Source: Alphaproteobacteria bacterium (GTDB lineage Bacteria > Pseudomonadota > Alphaproteobacteria > Reyranellales > Reyranellaceae). From it: 64,000 nucleotides of DNA. Under the pieces are notes generated by a model. That model was given only the letters and a program-made list of their open reading frames with translations, was not told where the DNA came from and made no database searches. The number at the start of each line of letters is the position of its first letter. The first letter of the stretch is position 1. This document shows positions 27,812-36,567 of this stretch, piece by piece. A program made the position numbers and the translations under genes. Where the stretch lies: assembly GCA_017308235.1 (NCBI GenBank), contig JAFKFL010000028.1, forward strand, positions 31,912-95,911. The letters run 5' to 3'.

Positions 27812-28684
27812 CTACACCTTCTTGCGCGCGAGCGTGCCGAACAGGCCCTGCGGCCGGATGGCGAGGACGACCAGCATCACGATGTAGGGCGCGGTGTTCT
27901 TCAGCCCCTCCGACAATGTGGCGCCGGCATAGAGCTCGATGAGGCCGATGATGATGCCGCCGACCAGTGCGCCGGGAATCGAGCCGAAGCCGCCCAGCAC
28001 CGCGGCGGCGAACGCCTTGAAGGCGACGGCGAGGCCCATGTTGGTGTCGATCAGCGTCACCGGCGACAGCAGGATGCCGGCTACCGCTGACACGCCGGCC
28101 GAGATTGCCCAGATCAGCGAGAAGATCAGCTTGACCGGGATGCCCATGTAATAGGCGGCGAGCTGGTTCTGCGACGTCGCCTGCATGGCAACGCCGATGC
28201 GCGTATGAGTGAAGAAGACGTAGAGCGCGCCGCACAGCAGCAGCGTGCCGACGATGATCGAAAGATATTGATGGCTGAGCGTGACGCCGCCGATCGTCGT
28301 AACGCCACCAAAGGGCGTCGGCAGGGTGTAGATTTCCGACCCCCAGGTGACGCTGGCGAACGTGCGGAACATGGCGCCGAGGCCTATGGTCAACATGACC
28401 ACGGCGAATTGCGGCTGGCCGATCACGCGGCGCAAGACGACGGCATCGAGTAACGCGCCGAACGCTCCCACGACGACCACCGCGATCAGGAACGCGACCC
28501 AGTAGTCGAGCTTCCACCAAGCCACCGACATGTAGGCGACGAAAGCGCCCAACATCAGCAGGTCGCCCTGGGCGAAGTTCACGAGTTCGGTGGCCTTGTA
28601 GATCAGCACGAACCCGAGCGCGACCAGGCCGTAGATGCAGCCGACTGCAAGCCCGTTCAGGGTGAGTTGCAGAAAATTAACCAG
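27812..28684 (-). CDS. livH: branched-chain amino acid-type ABC transporter permease LivH, probable CTG start
   Basis: This is a 290-residue permease with about eight helices and the LivH motifs LVNFAQGDLLMLGAF and GIPVKLIFSLIWAISAG. No ATG, GTG or TTG is available between the in-frame stop and a GTG at 28609, and starting there would remove the first membrane helix (LTLNGLAVGCIYGLVALGF). The CTG at 28684 has AGGGA six bases upstream and gives a normal-length family N-terminus (MVNFLQLTLNG). A CTG start is therefore the best reading. It is the first gene of the liv operon and divergent from the acyl-CoA dehydrogenase. Confidence 0.8.
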   Translation of the reverse strand: MVNFLQLTLNGLAVGCIYGLVALGFVLIYKATELVNFAQGDLLMLGAFVAYMSVAWWKLDYWVAFLIAVVVVGAFGALLDAVVLRRVIGQPQFAVVMLTIGLGAMFRTFASVTWGSEIYTLPTPFGGVTTIGGVTLSHQYLSIIVGTLLLCGALYVFFTHTRIGVAMQATSQNQLAAYYMGIPVKLIFSLIWAISAGVSAVAGILLSPVTLIDTNMGLAVAFKAFAAAVLGGFGSIPGALVGGIIIGLIELYAGATLSEGLKNTAPYIVMLVVLAIRPQGLFGTLARKKV

Positions 28685-28690
28685 TTTCCA

Positions 28691-28695
28691 TCCCT
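28691..28695 (-). promoter_or_regulatory. ribosome binding site supporting the livH CTG start
   Basis: AGGGA on the minus strand lies six bases before the CTG at 28684. It is the only good ribosome site in the region, and no usual start codon follows it in the livH frame. An out-of-frame ATG overlapping the site reads only five codons to a stop. Confidence 0.5.
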
Positions 28696-28722
28696 TGCAA
28701 CGGGCAGTCTAACGCCACCTCG

Positions 28723-28745
28723 TACCCTGCCAATATGAACGGGTA
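28723..28745. repeat. inverted repeat in the livH / acyl-CoA dehydrogenase divergent promoter
   Basis: TACCC (28723-28727) and GGGTA (28741-28745) are 13 bases apart in the 130-base gap between the divergent genes. The same five-base arms appear upstream of the protease-fusion gene with a different spacing. It may be an operator for the transporter and dehydrogenase; arms this short can arise by chance. Confidence 0.25.
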
Positions 28746-28814
28746 TTCAGCGCTGTCAACGCGCTATGCGGTGACGGCGCAAACTGGCACAACGCGACGG
28801 GAGGAGAGGTTCCG

Positions 28815-29996
28815 ATGGCCGCCGTCGATTCGCCGAGAGTGTCGCTCCCGCAAGCCAGCCCGCCGAGCCCGTTCTATAGCGAGGAGCACGAGGCCTTCCG
28901 AGCCACGGTCCGCCGCTTCGTAGATCGCGAGATCATGCCCCACGTCGACACATGGGATGAGGCGGAGGAGTTCCCGCGCGAGCTTTACCGGAAGGCCTCG
29001 GCCGCCGGCCTGCTTCAGCTCGGTTTTCCGGAGGAATATGGCGGCGTGCCGACTGATCCCTTCTTCGGCATCATCAAGGCCGAGGAGCTGGCGCGCCACG
29101 GCAGCGGCGGCATCAATGCCAGCCTGAACAGCCATACGATCGGCGCTCCGCCCATCGCGGCGCTGGGGCCCGAATGGATGAAGCGCAAACTCCTGCCCGA
29201 GATCCTGGCCGGCGAGAAGATCAGCGCGCTTGCGATCACCGAGCCCTCCGGCGGCTCAGACGTCGCGAACCTCAGGACGACGGCCCGCCGCGACGGCGAC
29301 CACTATGTCGTGAACGGTTCCAAGATGTTCATCACCTCGGGCGTGCGTGCTGATTATTTCACCGTGGCGGTGCGTACCGGCGGGCCGGGCGCAGGCGGCG
29401 TCTCACTGCTCCTGATCGAGCGCGAACGCGAAGGCTTCTCGCGAAACAAGCTCAAGAAGATGGGCTGGTGGGCGTCCGACACTGCGCAACTGTTCTTCGA
29501 CGATGTCCGCGTACCGGTCGAGAACCTGATCGGACAGGAGAACAAGGGCTTCATCGGCGTCATGTTGAACTTCAACCAGGAGCGGCTCGGGCTGGCGGCC
29601 GGCGCGCACGGCTATGCCAAGGTCTGCCTCGAGGAGGCAATCGCCTATGCCCGCGAGCGCCACACCTTCGGCAAGCCGTTGATCGCCAACCAGGTCGTGC
29701 GCCACCGGCTGGTCGACATGGCAATGCGCATCAATGCGGTGAAGTCGACGCTTGAGCTTCTCGCCTGGCGGGTCGGGCAGGGCGAGAAGCCGGTCGCCGA
29801 AATCTGCATGCTGAAGAACCTTGCGACCTCGACACTGGAATACTGCGCCAACGAGGCGATGCAGGTCTTCGGCGGCGCGGGCTACCTGCGCGGCGCCAAG
29901 GTCGAGCGCATCTATCGCGAGACCAAGGTAATGTCGATCGGCGGCGGCTCGGTCGAGATCATGAAGGACCTCGCGGCCCGGCAGATGGGCCTGTAG
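28815..29996 (+). CDS. acyl-CoA dehydrogenase
   Basis: This 393-residue flavoprotein should desaturate an acyl-CoA at the alpha-beta position and pass electrons to ETF. The FAD/substrate motifs LAITEPSGGSD and KMFITSG are typical, and FGGAGYLRGAKVERIYRE is the C-terminal signature. The position of the usual catalytic Glu near the C-terminus reads glycine (SIGGGS), while E256 in FNQERLGLAAG matches the isovaleryl/long-chain class where the base sits in that helix. GGGAGGAGAGG precedes the ATG. It is divergent from the liv operon and leads a unit with two thioesterases. Confidence 0.93.
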   Translation: MAAVDSPRVSLPQASPPSPFYSEEHEAFRATVRRFVDREIMPHVDTWDEAEEFPRELYRKASAAGLLQLGFPEEYGGVPTDPFFGIIKAEELARHGSGGINASLNSHTIGAPPIAALGPEWMKRKLLPEILAGEKISALAITEPSGGSDVANLRTTARRDGDHYVVNGSKMFITSGVRADYFTVAVRTGGPGAGGVSLLLIEREREGFSRNKLKKMGWWASDTAQLFFDDVRVPVENLIGQENKGFIGVMLNFNQERLGLAAGAHGYAKVCLEEAIAYARERHTFGKPLIANQVVRHRLVDMAMRINAVKSTLELLAWRVGQGEKPVAEICMLKNLATSTLEYCANEAMQVFGGAGYLRGAKVERIYRETKVMSIGGGSVEIMKDLAARQMGL

Positions 29997-30004
29997 AAGA
30001 CGCC

Positions 30005-30508
30005 ATGACCAAATCCCTCACAACTCCGGAAGAGCGCGTGGCGCTGTTCCAGAAGCTGTTCTCCGATACCATCCCGCACAACAGGGCACTGGGCCTGAAG
30101 GTGCTCGCCGTAGCGCGCGGCCTCGCTTCCATGCAGCTCGACTGGTGCGAGGAGCTGGTGGGCAATCCCGAGACCGGCGTCCTGGCGGGCGGGCCGCTGA
30201 CGGCGATGCTCGACGGCTGCTGCGGCATGGCGGTCGCGACCATGCTCAAGGAGCCGATGCCCTTCGCCACCCTCGATCTGCGCATCGACTACGCCAAGCC
30301 CGCGGAACCGGGAAAGGCGGTGATCGCCGAGGCCGAGTGCTATCGCATCACCCGGTCGGTCGCCTTTACGCGCGCTTTCGCGCACCAGGGCGATTCCAAG
30401 GATCCGGTTGCCGCTGCGGCCGGCACCTTCATGCTGGGCACCAAGGGCAAGGTGACGCCCGCCCATCAGAAGGGTCGGGAGATCCTCGCCCAAGGGCGCA
30501 AGTTGTGA
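30005..30508 (+). CDS. PaaI-type hotdog thioesterase
   Basis: This 167-residue protein fits the PaaI/4-hydroxybenzoyl-CoA thioesterase hotdog family, which hydrolyses acyl- or aryl-CoA. The family core is seen as GVLAGGPLTAMLDGCCGMAV followed by FATLDLRIDYAKPA. It begins eight bases after the acyl-CoA dehydrogenase and its stop overlaps the GTG of the next thioesterase (GTGA), so the three genes form one unit. Substrate is unknown. Confidence 0.87.
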   Translation: MTKSLTTPEERVALFQKLFSDTIPHNRALGLKVLAVARGLASMQLDWCEELVGNPETGVLAGGPLTAMLDGCCGMAVATMLKEPMPFATLDLRIDYAKPAEPGKAVIAEAECYRITRSVAFTRAFAHQGDSKDPVAAAAGTFMLGTKGKVTPAHQKGREILAQGRKL

Positions 30509-30966
30509 GCCGCGGCCTCATGAAGCGCCTCGCCGAGGCGCGCAAGCAGCGCGACGTCAGCCGTCTCGCCGATGCCATTCCCTATGCACGTTGGATGCAG
30601 ATCGCACCGGAGAACGGTACGGGCGAATTGCTGACGCGCATGCGCTACCACGACTCGCTGATCGGCAACACCTTCCTGCCGGCGATCCACGGCGGCACGC
30701 TGGGCGCGATGCTGGAGATGGCCGCGATCTTCCATCTCCTGTGGGAGACCGAGACCGAGACGGTGCCCAAGATCGTCAATATCACCGTCGACTACCTGCG
30801 TTCGGCGCGGCCGCTCGACGTGATCGCCTCGGCCAAGGTGACCAAGCAGGGACGGCGCATGGTCAATGTCTTCGCCGAGGCGTGGCAGGATGACCGCGCC
30901 AAGCCTGTTGCCACCGCGCAGGCGCATTTCCTGGTGACGGCCGACGACGAACCGCCCGCGCTGTGA
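30505..30966 (+). CDS. PaaI-type hotdog thioesterase
   Basis: This 153-residue hotdog thioesterase has IHGGTLGAMLEMAAIFHLLW on the long helix and VNITVDYLRSARPLDV on the following strand. The GTG at 30505 overlaps the previous stop and has AAGGG eight bases upstream; an ATG at 30520 is the alternative. Two adjacent small hotdog proteins may form a hetero-oligomer or serve different chain types, which is inference. Confidence 0.85.
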   Translation: MSRGLMKRLAEARKQRDVSRLADAIPYARWMQIAPENGTGELLTRMRYHDSLIGNTFLPAIHGGTLGAMLEMAAIFHLLWETETETVPKIVNITVDYLRSARPLDVIASAKVTKQGRRMVNVFAEAWQDDRAKPVATAQAHFLVTADDEPPAL

Positions 30967-30985
30967 CCGGCTTCGGCGATTGATC

Positions 30986-32503
30986 TCAGGCGCGTCCGCG
31001 CGAGGGGCTTCGATCAGGTAGCGTGGCCGGGCCAAGCGCGGCCGGGAAGCTGGCGCCGACGGCAAGGACCGCAAGACCGAACAGGGCCGCCACGACGTAG
31101 ACATTGCGGAGGGCTGCGGCCATCGCCGCCGTCAACGTGGCGATCTCGGGAGCCGAGAGATGTTGGCGCAAGGCCGGCTCCATCAGCTGGGCCGCCACCT
31201 CGCCGGCTTGAGGCGCATAGTGCAGCAGGCCGATGTTGACGAGGGCGCCGAACAGGGCGGCGCCGGTCGATTGACCGACGATGCGCATGAACATGTTTGA
31301 GGCCGTTGCCGCACCGCGCTCGCGCAAGGCCGCGGCGGCTTGCACGGAGACGAGGTAGGTCGTGTTGCACGAGCCCATACCGAGGCCGATCAGCAGCGCG
31401 CCGGCGCCGGCCCAGACAGGGCCTCGTCCGGGTGACATCGCCAGCAGAACGATGCTGCCGAGGACCAGCATGCTGCCGCCGAACATCGCACTCACGCGAT
31501 AGCTGGTGCGGATCATGACTCGGCCCGAAACCGCGCTTGCCACCGCCCAGCTGATCGACATGGCGCCGAGCACCGCGCCCGTGATGCCGGCGGTGCGGCC
31601 CATCACGCCTTGCACATAGGTCGGCAGGAACGCGCTGACGCTCATCATGACCGCGCCGATGGCGAAGCTGCCGAAGTTGCCGAGCGCGATCACCCGGTTG
31701 GTCCAGAAGCGGATGGGCAGCATCGGCGCTTCGACGTGGCGCTCGTGACGCACGAGCAGAACCAGCGCGCCGACGCCCACCACGATGCAGGTCGCAAGTA
31801 CCCAGGGATTGAGGCTGCCGCCCTGGATCAGCGCCATCATCAGCGCGCCCGCGCCCAGCATCAGCAGGAAAGATGCAAGAAAGTCGATGCGGGGTGCTTT
31901 GGCCTGCAGGTGCTCGCGAAAGAAGACCGCGAGCATTGTCATGGCGAGTGCCCCGATCGGCAGATTCACCCAGAACACCGCCGACCAGCTCACATGTTCG
32001 ACCAGGAACGCGCCCAGCGAGGGACCGACGATGGCGGAAATGCCGAACACGCTCGACAGGAAACCCTGCACGCGGGCGCGCTCGGTCGGCGTATAGATGT
32101 CGCCCACGATCGTGTAGGCGACCGGCTGCACTGCGCCTGCGCCCATGCCTTGCAAGGCGCGAAAGGCGATCAGCGACAGCATGCCCTGCGCGAAGCCGCA
32201 CAAGGTCGAACTCAGCAGGAACAGGCTGGCGCCAGCGAAGAAGATGCGCTTGCGGCCGAACAGATCCGCCAGCCGGCCGTAGATCGGAATGCTGACCGCC
32301 TGCGACAGGAGATAGACGGCGAAGACCCAGCTGAAGAGGTGGAAGTCGCCGAGATCGGCGACGATGGTCGGCATGGCCGTCGCCACGATCGTGCTTTCGA
32401 CCGCCGCCATGAAGGTCGCCATCATGCAGGCCGCGAGGATGAGGTTCCGGCGTCCGGAAATTCCGCCCGGCGCGGCTTCCTCAATGGCGCTCTTTTCCGA
32501 CAT
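30986..32503 (-). CDS. DHA2-family (EmrB/QacA type) MFS exporter
   Basis: This 505-residue inner-membrane protein has about 14 helices, as in the EmrB/QacA proton-driven drug exporters. The N-terminal ESTIVATAMPTIVADLG and motif A GRLADLFGRKRIF are present, with the motif C region at GISAIVGPSLGAFLV. No membrane-fusion (EmrA) partner or TetR regulator is beside it, so its export substrate is unclear. GGAG lies six bases before the ATG. Confidence 0.9.
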   Translation of the reverse strand: MSEKSAIEEAAPGGISGRRNLILAACMMATFMAAVESTIVATAMPTIVADLGDFHLFSWVFAVYLLSQAVSIPIYGRLADLFGRKRIFFAGASLFLLSSTLCGFAQGMLSLIAFRALQGMGAGAVQPVAYTIVGDIYTPTERARVQGFLSSVFGISAIVGPSLGAFLVEHVSWSAVFWVNLPIGALAMTMLAVFFREHLQAKAPRIDFLASFLLMLGAGALMMALIQGGSLNPWVLATCIVVGVGALVLLVRHERHVEAPMLPIRFWTNRVIALGNFGSFAIGAVMMSVSAFLPTYVQGVMGRTAGITGAVLGAMSISWAVASAVSGRVMIRTSYRVSAMFGGSMLVLGSIVLLAMSPGRGPVWAGAGALLIGLGMGSCNTTYLVSVQAAAALRERGAATASNMFMRIVGQSTGAALFGALVNIGLLHYAPQAGEVAAQLMEPALRQHLSAPEIATLTAAMAAALRNVYVVAALFGLAVLAVGASFPAALGPATLPDRSPSRGRA

Positions 32504-32639
32504 GCAATGCTCCGACCCACCTGGCAGGCCGTAAAAGTATGGCCCAGAGCGCAGGTAATCCGTTCATCAAATGCGCATGGGTGATTTGCGCGCCATGGCT
32601 CATGGACTTTGCCGTTCCTTTCGGGGCACAACAGCGGTC

Positions 32640-33389
32640 ATGGATTTCGACGCTCTCAAGACGCCGCAGGACGACACGGTGCGCGATGGCGCGGCGTTCG
32701 ATACCTATCTTCGGTCGAGCGAGCTGATCGATTCGGACCACCCGGAAATCGTCGCCAAGGCGAAGAAGATCGCCGGAACGGGTAGCGATCGCGACAAGGC
32801 GCTACGCCTCTATTACGCCGTGCGTGATGGCCTGCGCTACGATCCCTACAAGACGCCGATGAAGCGCGAGGCCTACCGCGCCAGCGCGACGCTTGCGGCC
32901 GGCCACGGCTATTGCGTGAACAAGGCAGGCCTGATGGCCGCTTTCTGTCGGGCGTCGGGCATTCCGGCGCGGGTCGGCTATGCCGATGTGCGCAACCACA
33001 TGACCACCCGGCGTCTCGCCGAGCTGATGGGCAGCGACATCTTCTACTACCATGGCTACACCGACGTCTGGCTCGATGGCCGCTGGATCAAGGCGACGCC
33101 CGCCTTCAACAAGGAGCTGACCGACCGGTTCGGCCTGAAGCCGCTCGAGTGGGATGCGGTCTCCGATTCGATCTATCATCCGTTCGATCTTGGCGGCCGC
33201 CGCCATATGGAATATCTCGCCTATCGTGGTGTGTTCGCCGACATCCCATTCGACGAGATCCGTGACGCTTTCCGTCACTACTATCCGCGCCTGACGCAGT
33301 TGCAGGAAAGCATGTCTCGTGATGGGACAGTCGACGGCGACTTTGGCGCGGAAGGGGCGGCCGAGACCAAACAAGGGAGACAAGAATGA
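32640..33389 (+). CDS. transglutaminase-like domain protein
   Basis: This 249-residue protein has a transglutaminase-core fold with C92 (GHGYCVNKAGL) and H138 (YYHGYTDVWLDGRW); the acid position is less clear (IKATPAFN). Such proteins act as cysteine proteases, amidases or acyltransferases on peptides or small thiols. Its stop overlaps the following SDR start by four bases (ATGA), so the two are coupled. The frame opens 23 codons upstream at 32571, without a better ribosome site; the start is uncertain. Confidence 0.8.
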   Translation: MDFDALKTPQDDTVRDGAAFDTYLRSSELIDSDHPEIVAKAKKIAGTGSDRDKALRLYYAVRDGLRYDPYKTPMKREAYRASATLAAGHGYCVNKAGLMAAFCRASGIPARVGYADVRNHMTTRRLAELMGSDIFYYHGYTDVWLDGRWIKATPAFNKELTDRFGLKPLEWDAVSDSIYHPFDLGGRRHMEYLAYRGVFADIPFDEIRDAFRHYYPRLTQLQESMSRDGTVDGDFGAEGAAETKQGRQE

Positions 33390-34303
33390 CGAACATGCTG
33401 AAGGATAAGGTCGTGCTGGTCACGGGCGCGGGCGGCGGCATTGGACGCGAGATGGCGCTGTTGGCGGCCAAGGAGGGCGCCAAGGTCGTGGTCAATGATC
33501 TCGGCGGCGCGGTCGACGGCGAGGGTTCGGGCAGCGCGACGCCGGCCGAGAAGGTGTGCGACGAGATCGCCAAGGCAGGCGGCAAGGCCGTGCCCAATGC
33601 CGACAGCGTCACCGATCCGGCCGGCGCTGAACGCATGGTGAAGGCCGCGGTCGAGAATTTTGGCCGGATCGACGGCGTCATCAATAATGCCGGCATCCTG
33701 CGCGATCGCATCTTCCACCGCATGAGCCATGTCGACTGGAAGATGGTGATCGACGTGCATCTGAACGGCGCGTTCAATGTCAGCCGCGCGGCCGCCAACC
33801 ACTTCAAGGAGCAGAAGTCGGGCGCCTTCGTGCACTTCACCTCGACTTCGGGCCTCGTCGGCAATTTCGGGCAGGCCAACTACTCGGCGGCCAAGATGGG
33901 CATCATCGGCTTGTCGCGCTCGATCGCGCTCGACATGGCGGCGTTCAACGTACGTTCCAACTGCATCTCGCCGTTCGCCTGGACGCGCATGATCGGCACC
34001 ATTCCCGCCGATACCGACGCGCAGAAGGCGCGTCTGGAGCGCTCCAAGAAGATGACACCGGCCAAGATCGCGCCGATGGCGGTGTTCCTGCTGTCCGATG
34101 CGGCTGATGGAATCACCTCGCAGATCTTCGGCGTGCGCATGAACGAGATCATGCTGTTCAACGCCAACCGGCCGGTGCGCTCGGTGCACAATTCGGAGGG
34201 CTGGACGCTGGAGGACATCGCTGAGCACGCGGTGCCATCGATGAAGCCCTACTTCACCGACCTCAAGCGTTCGCCTGAATATTTCACCTGGGATCCGGTC
34301 TAG
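33386..34303 (+). CDS. SDR-family dehydrogenase, 3-hydroxyacyl-CoA dehydrogenase (HSD17B4/MFE-2) type
   Basis: This 305-residue SDR has TGAGGGIGREMALLAAKEGA, VNDLGGAVDGEGSGSA, NNAGILRDRIFHRMS and YSAAK (YxxxK). The long insertion after the second strand and the ILRDR motif match the dehydrogenase domain of peroxisomal multifunctional enzyme type 2. It would oxidise a 3-hydroxyacyl-CoA in beta-oxidation. A C-terminal extension of about 60 residues (FNANRPVRSVHNSEGW) follows the SDR core. It is translationally coupled to the transglutaminase-like gene. Confidence 0.9.
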   Translation: MTNMLKDKVVLVTGAGGGIGREMALLAAKEGAKVVVNDLGGAVDGEGSGSATPAEKVCDEIAKAGGKAVPNADSVTDPAGAERMVKAAVENFGRIDGVINNAGILRDRIFHRMSHVDWKMVIDVHLNGAFNVSRAAANHFKEQKSGAFVHFTSTSGLVGNFGQANYSAAKMGIIGLSRSIALDMAAFNVRSNCISPFAWTRMIGTIPADTDAQKARLERSKKMTPAKIAPMAVFLLSDAADGITSQIFGVRMNEIMLFNANRPVRSVHNSEGWTLEDIAEHAVPSMKPYFTDLKRSPEYFTWDPV

Positions 34304-34309
34304 GCGACC

Positions 34310-34415
34310 ACCTCATCCTGAGGAAGCCGCGAAGCGGCTGTCTCGAAGGATGGGCAACGGGCGAGGTGTTCGATCCCACCCTTCGAGACGCGCTTCGCGC
34401 TCCTCAGGGTGAGGT
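34310..34415. repeat. palindromic intergenic repeat (REP-like)
   Basis: Two long imperfect inverted arms, 34310-34354 and 34375-34415, flank a 20-base centre. The ends are ACCTCATCCTGAGG and its counterpart CCTCAGGGTGAGGT, with CGAAG and CTTCG blocks inside. Arms of this type (CTCATCCTGAGGA ... CTTCGAGACGCGC) are known as abundant intergenic repeats in alphaproteobacteria such as Bradyrhizobium. It fills almost the whole gap between the SDR and the M20 peptidase, and the transcript would form a large hairpin. Only one copy is in this window. Confidence 0.8.
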
Positions 34416-34434
34416 TTTTGGAGAGTGAGGTCAG

Positions 34435-35592
34435 ATGTCTGCGAAGTTGAAGAACGAGCCGAAGATCGATGCCGAGGAAGTGCTGGGCGGCATCGTCGAA
34501 TGGGTTTCCATCGAGAGCCCCAGCCATGACTCGAGGTCGGTCAACAAAGTGGTCGACCATGTCGAAGGACAATTCCGCGATCTCGGGCTGAAGCTCGAAC
34601 GCACGCCGGGCGTGAATGGCTTCGGCGACATCTTGGAATGCCGCACCCCCTCCGAATGGAGCCAGAACGAGGGCAAGGGCATTCTGGTGCTGGCCCATCT
34701 CGATACGGTGCATCCGATCGGCATGATCGAAAAGGATCTCAAGATCCGTCGCGAGGGTGACAGCGTCTTCGGCCCCGGCATCTACGACATGAAGGCCGGC
34801 GGCTACATCGCCTACTACGCGCTGCGCCATCTGGTCCGGCAGGGCAAGAAGACCAAGCTGCCCGTCACCTTCATGTTCATTCCCGAGGAGGAGGTCGGCA
34901 GCCCGACGTCACGCGCCCGCATCGAAGCGGCGGCACGGGGCCACAAGTATGCGTTGGTGATGGAGCCCGGCCGCGACGGCGATCGCGTCGTCACCTCGCG
35001 CAAAGGTGTCGGTCGTTTCTTGATGACGGTGAAGGGTCGCGCCTCGCACGCCGGCGTCAGGCACGAGGACGGGCGTAGCGCGATCTTGGAGGTCGCGCGG
35101 CAGATCTTGCGTATCGAAGGCAAGACCGACTATGCCCGCGGCATTACCTGCAATGTCGGGTTGGTGAATGGCGGCACGGGTGTCAATGTTGTCCCCGCGG
35201 AGTGCACCGCCGAGATCGATCTGCGTGTGCCCACGGCCGAACTGGCCGAAGAGATGACGCACTGGTTCCTGAACCTGGAGCCGATCGGCAAGGATGTCGA
35301 GGTCACGGTCGAGGGCGGCATGAACCGTCCGCCCTACCAGAAGGACGCGGGCATCGCGTCGCTGTTCGAGAAGGCGCAGGCGATCTATCGCGAGATCGGC
35401 AAGGAACTGAAGGATGTACCGCTGACCGGCGGCGGCAGCGACGGCAACTTCACCGCAGCACTCGGGATCCCGACCCTCGACGGCCTCGGCGCCGACGGCA
35501 AGGGCGCCCACGCGGCCTACGAGCAGATCTACTATTCGTCGCTGGTGCCACGAACCTACCTCTGCACCCGCCTGCTGGAGACGTTGGAGTAG
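34435..35592 (+). CDS. M20-family metallopeptidase (carboxypeptidase G2 / ArgE type)
   Basis: This 385-residue di-zinc hydrolase has H88/D90 (LAHLDTVHP), D118 (GPGIYDMKAG), the EE pair at 151-152 (PEEEVGS), and the late histidine in GKGAHAAYE. The dimerisation lid domain lies around residues 200-310 (KGRASHAGV, VNGGTGVNVVP). Members cleave folate-type glutamate, N-acyl amino acids or dipeptides. The start follows directly after the palindromic repeat. The substrate is unknown. Confidence 0.9.
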   Translation: MSAKLKNEPKIDAEEVLGGIVEWVSIESPSHDSRSVNKVVDHVEGQFRDLGLKLERTPGVNGFGDILECRTPSEWSQNEGKGILVLAHLDTVHPIGMIEKDLKIRREGDSVFGPGIYDMKAGGYIAYYALRHLVRQGKKTKLPVTFMFIPEEEVGSPTSRARIEAAARGHKYALVMEPGRDGDRVVTSRKGVGRFLMTVKGRASHAGVRHEDGRSAILEVARQILRIEGKTDYARGITCNVGLVNGGTGVNVVPAECTAEIDLRVPTAELAEEMTHWFLNLEPIGKDVEVTVEGGMNRPPYQKDAGIASLFEKAQAIYREIGKELKDVPLTGGGSDGNFTAALGIPTLDGLGADGKGAHAAYEQIYYSSLVPRTYLCTRLLETLE

Positions 35593-35595
35593 CGA

Positions 35596-36489
35596 TCATG
35601 TCCTCTTGATGATGTCGCGGATCGCGGCCACCGTTTCGGTGGGCGCTTCCTGCGGCACATTATGGCCGACCTTCGGGATCAAGCGACGTTCATAGGGTCC
35701 CGTGAACATCTTGATATGAGGATCGGTCCTCGACACCGGACCGACGCCGTCTGCATCGCCATGAAGGTTGATGGTCGGCACGGAGATCGTGGGCTGCGCG
35801 GCGAGCTTTGCGTCGATGCCGGCGACAGCGGGATCGCCCGGCGCATAGCCGTAGCGATGGCGATAGGATTGGATCACGACGTCGACGAAATCGGGATTGT
35901 CGAAGGAGACGGCACTCCTCTCGAAGGTGGTATCGTCGAAGCGCCAATGCGGTGACCAGAGCTGCCAGAGAAGCTTGCAGATGTCGCGGCGGTTCTGGGT
36001 GAGACCGACACGGCCCCGTTCGGTGTGGAAGTAGTACTGGTACCAGAAGCGGTGCTCCTGCGCGGCGGAGATCGGTTTTGCCGAGGCGGCGATATTCTGG
36101 ATATTGTAACCGGTGCAGCTTACGAGGCCGCGCACTCGTTCAGGCCAGAGCGCGGCCACGATGCAGGCGGCGCGGCCGCCCCAGTCGTAGCCCATCAGCG
36201 TTGCGCGCTCGATCTTCAATGCGTCCATGAGCTGCCGCAGATCGTGGCCCAGCACCGCCTGCTCGCCGGAGCGCAACGTCTTGTCCGACAGGAACCGTGT
36301 CGGCCCGTAGCCACGCAGATAGGGCACCAGCACCCGGCATCCGTCGGCCGCGAGTGATGGCGCCACCTCGTCGAAGCAGCGTGGATCGTAGGGGAAGCCA
36401 TGTAGGAGGATGACCGGCGGTCCATTCGCGGGTCCATGCGCCTCACAGGCGATTTCGAGCGTGTCGGTACGGACGGCAAGCGTTTCCAT
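35596..36489 (-). CDS. alpha/beta hydrolase with Asp nucleophile (epoxide hydrolase-like)
   Basis: This 297-residue alpha/beta hydrolase has HGFPYDPRCF (oxyanion/HGxP motif), the nucleophile elbow GYDWGG with aspartate, LHGDADGV for the acid and KVGHNVPQEAP for the histidine. An Asp nucleophile together with HGxP marks epoxide hydrolases, and also haloalkane or fluoroacetate dehalogenases. The ATG at 36489 gives the natural N-terminus; the longer open frame upstream is antisense to the amidohydrolase. It converges on the M20 peptidase. Confidence 0.88.
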   Translation of the reverse strand: METLAVRTDTLEIACEAHGPANGPPVILLHGFPYDPRCFDEVAPSLAADGCRVLVPYLRGYGPTRFLSDKTLRSGEQAVLGHDLRQLMDALKIERATLMGYDWGGRAACIVAALWPERVRGLVSCTGYNIQNIAASAKPISAAQEHRFWYQYYFHTERGRVGLTQNRRDICKLLWQLWSPHWRFDDTTFERSAVSFDNPDFVDVVIQSYRHRYGYAPGDPAVAGIDAKLAAQPTISVPTINLHGDADGVGPVSRTDPHIKMFTGPYERRLIPKVGHNVPQEAPTETVAAIRDIIKRT

Positions 36490-36567
36490 TCTGCGAGAAT
36501 AGCCGATGGGGCTTACGTTGACAGCCTTCGGAGGCCCGCTCACGCTTCTCGCAAAACAGGAGGAAAC

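Noticed and set aside
34310..34415. Inverted repeat as the remains of an insertion sequence
   Set aside because: No transposase fragment or target duplication is present. The arms are close together and match a REP-like hairpin better.
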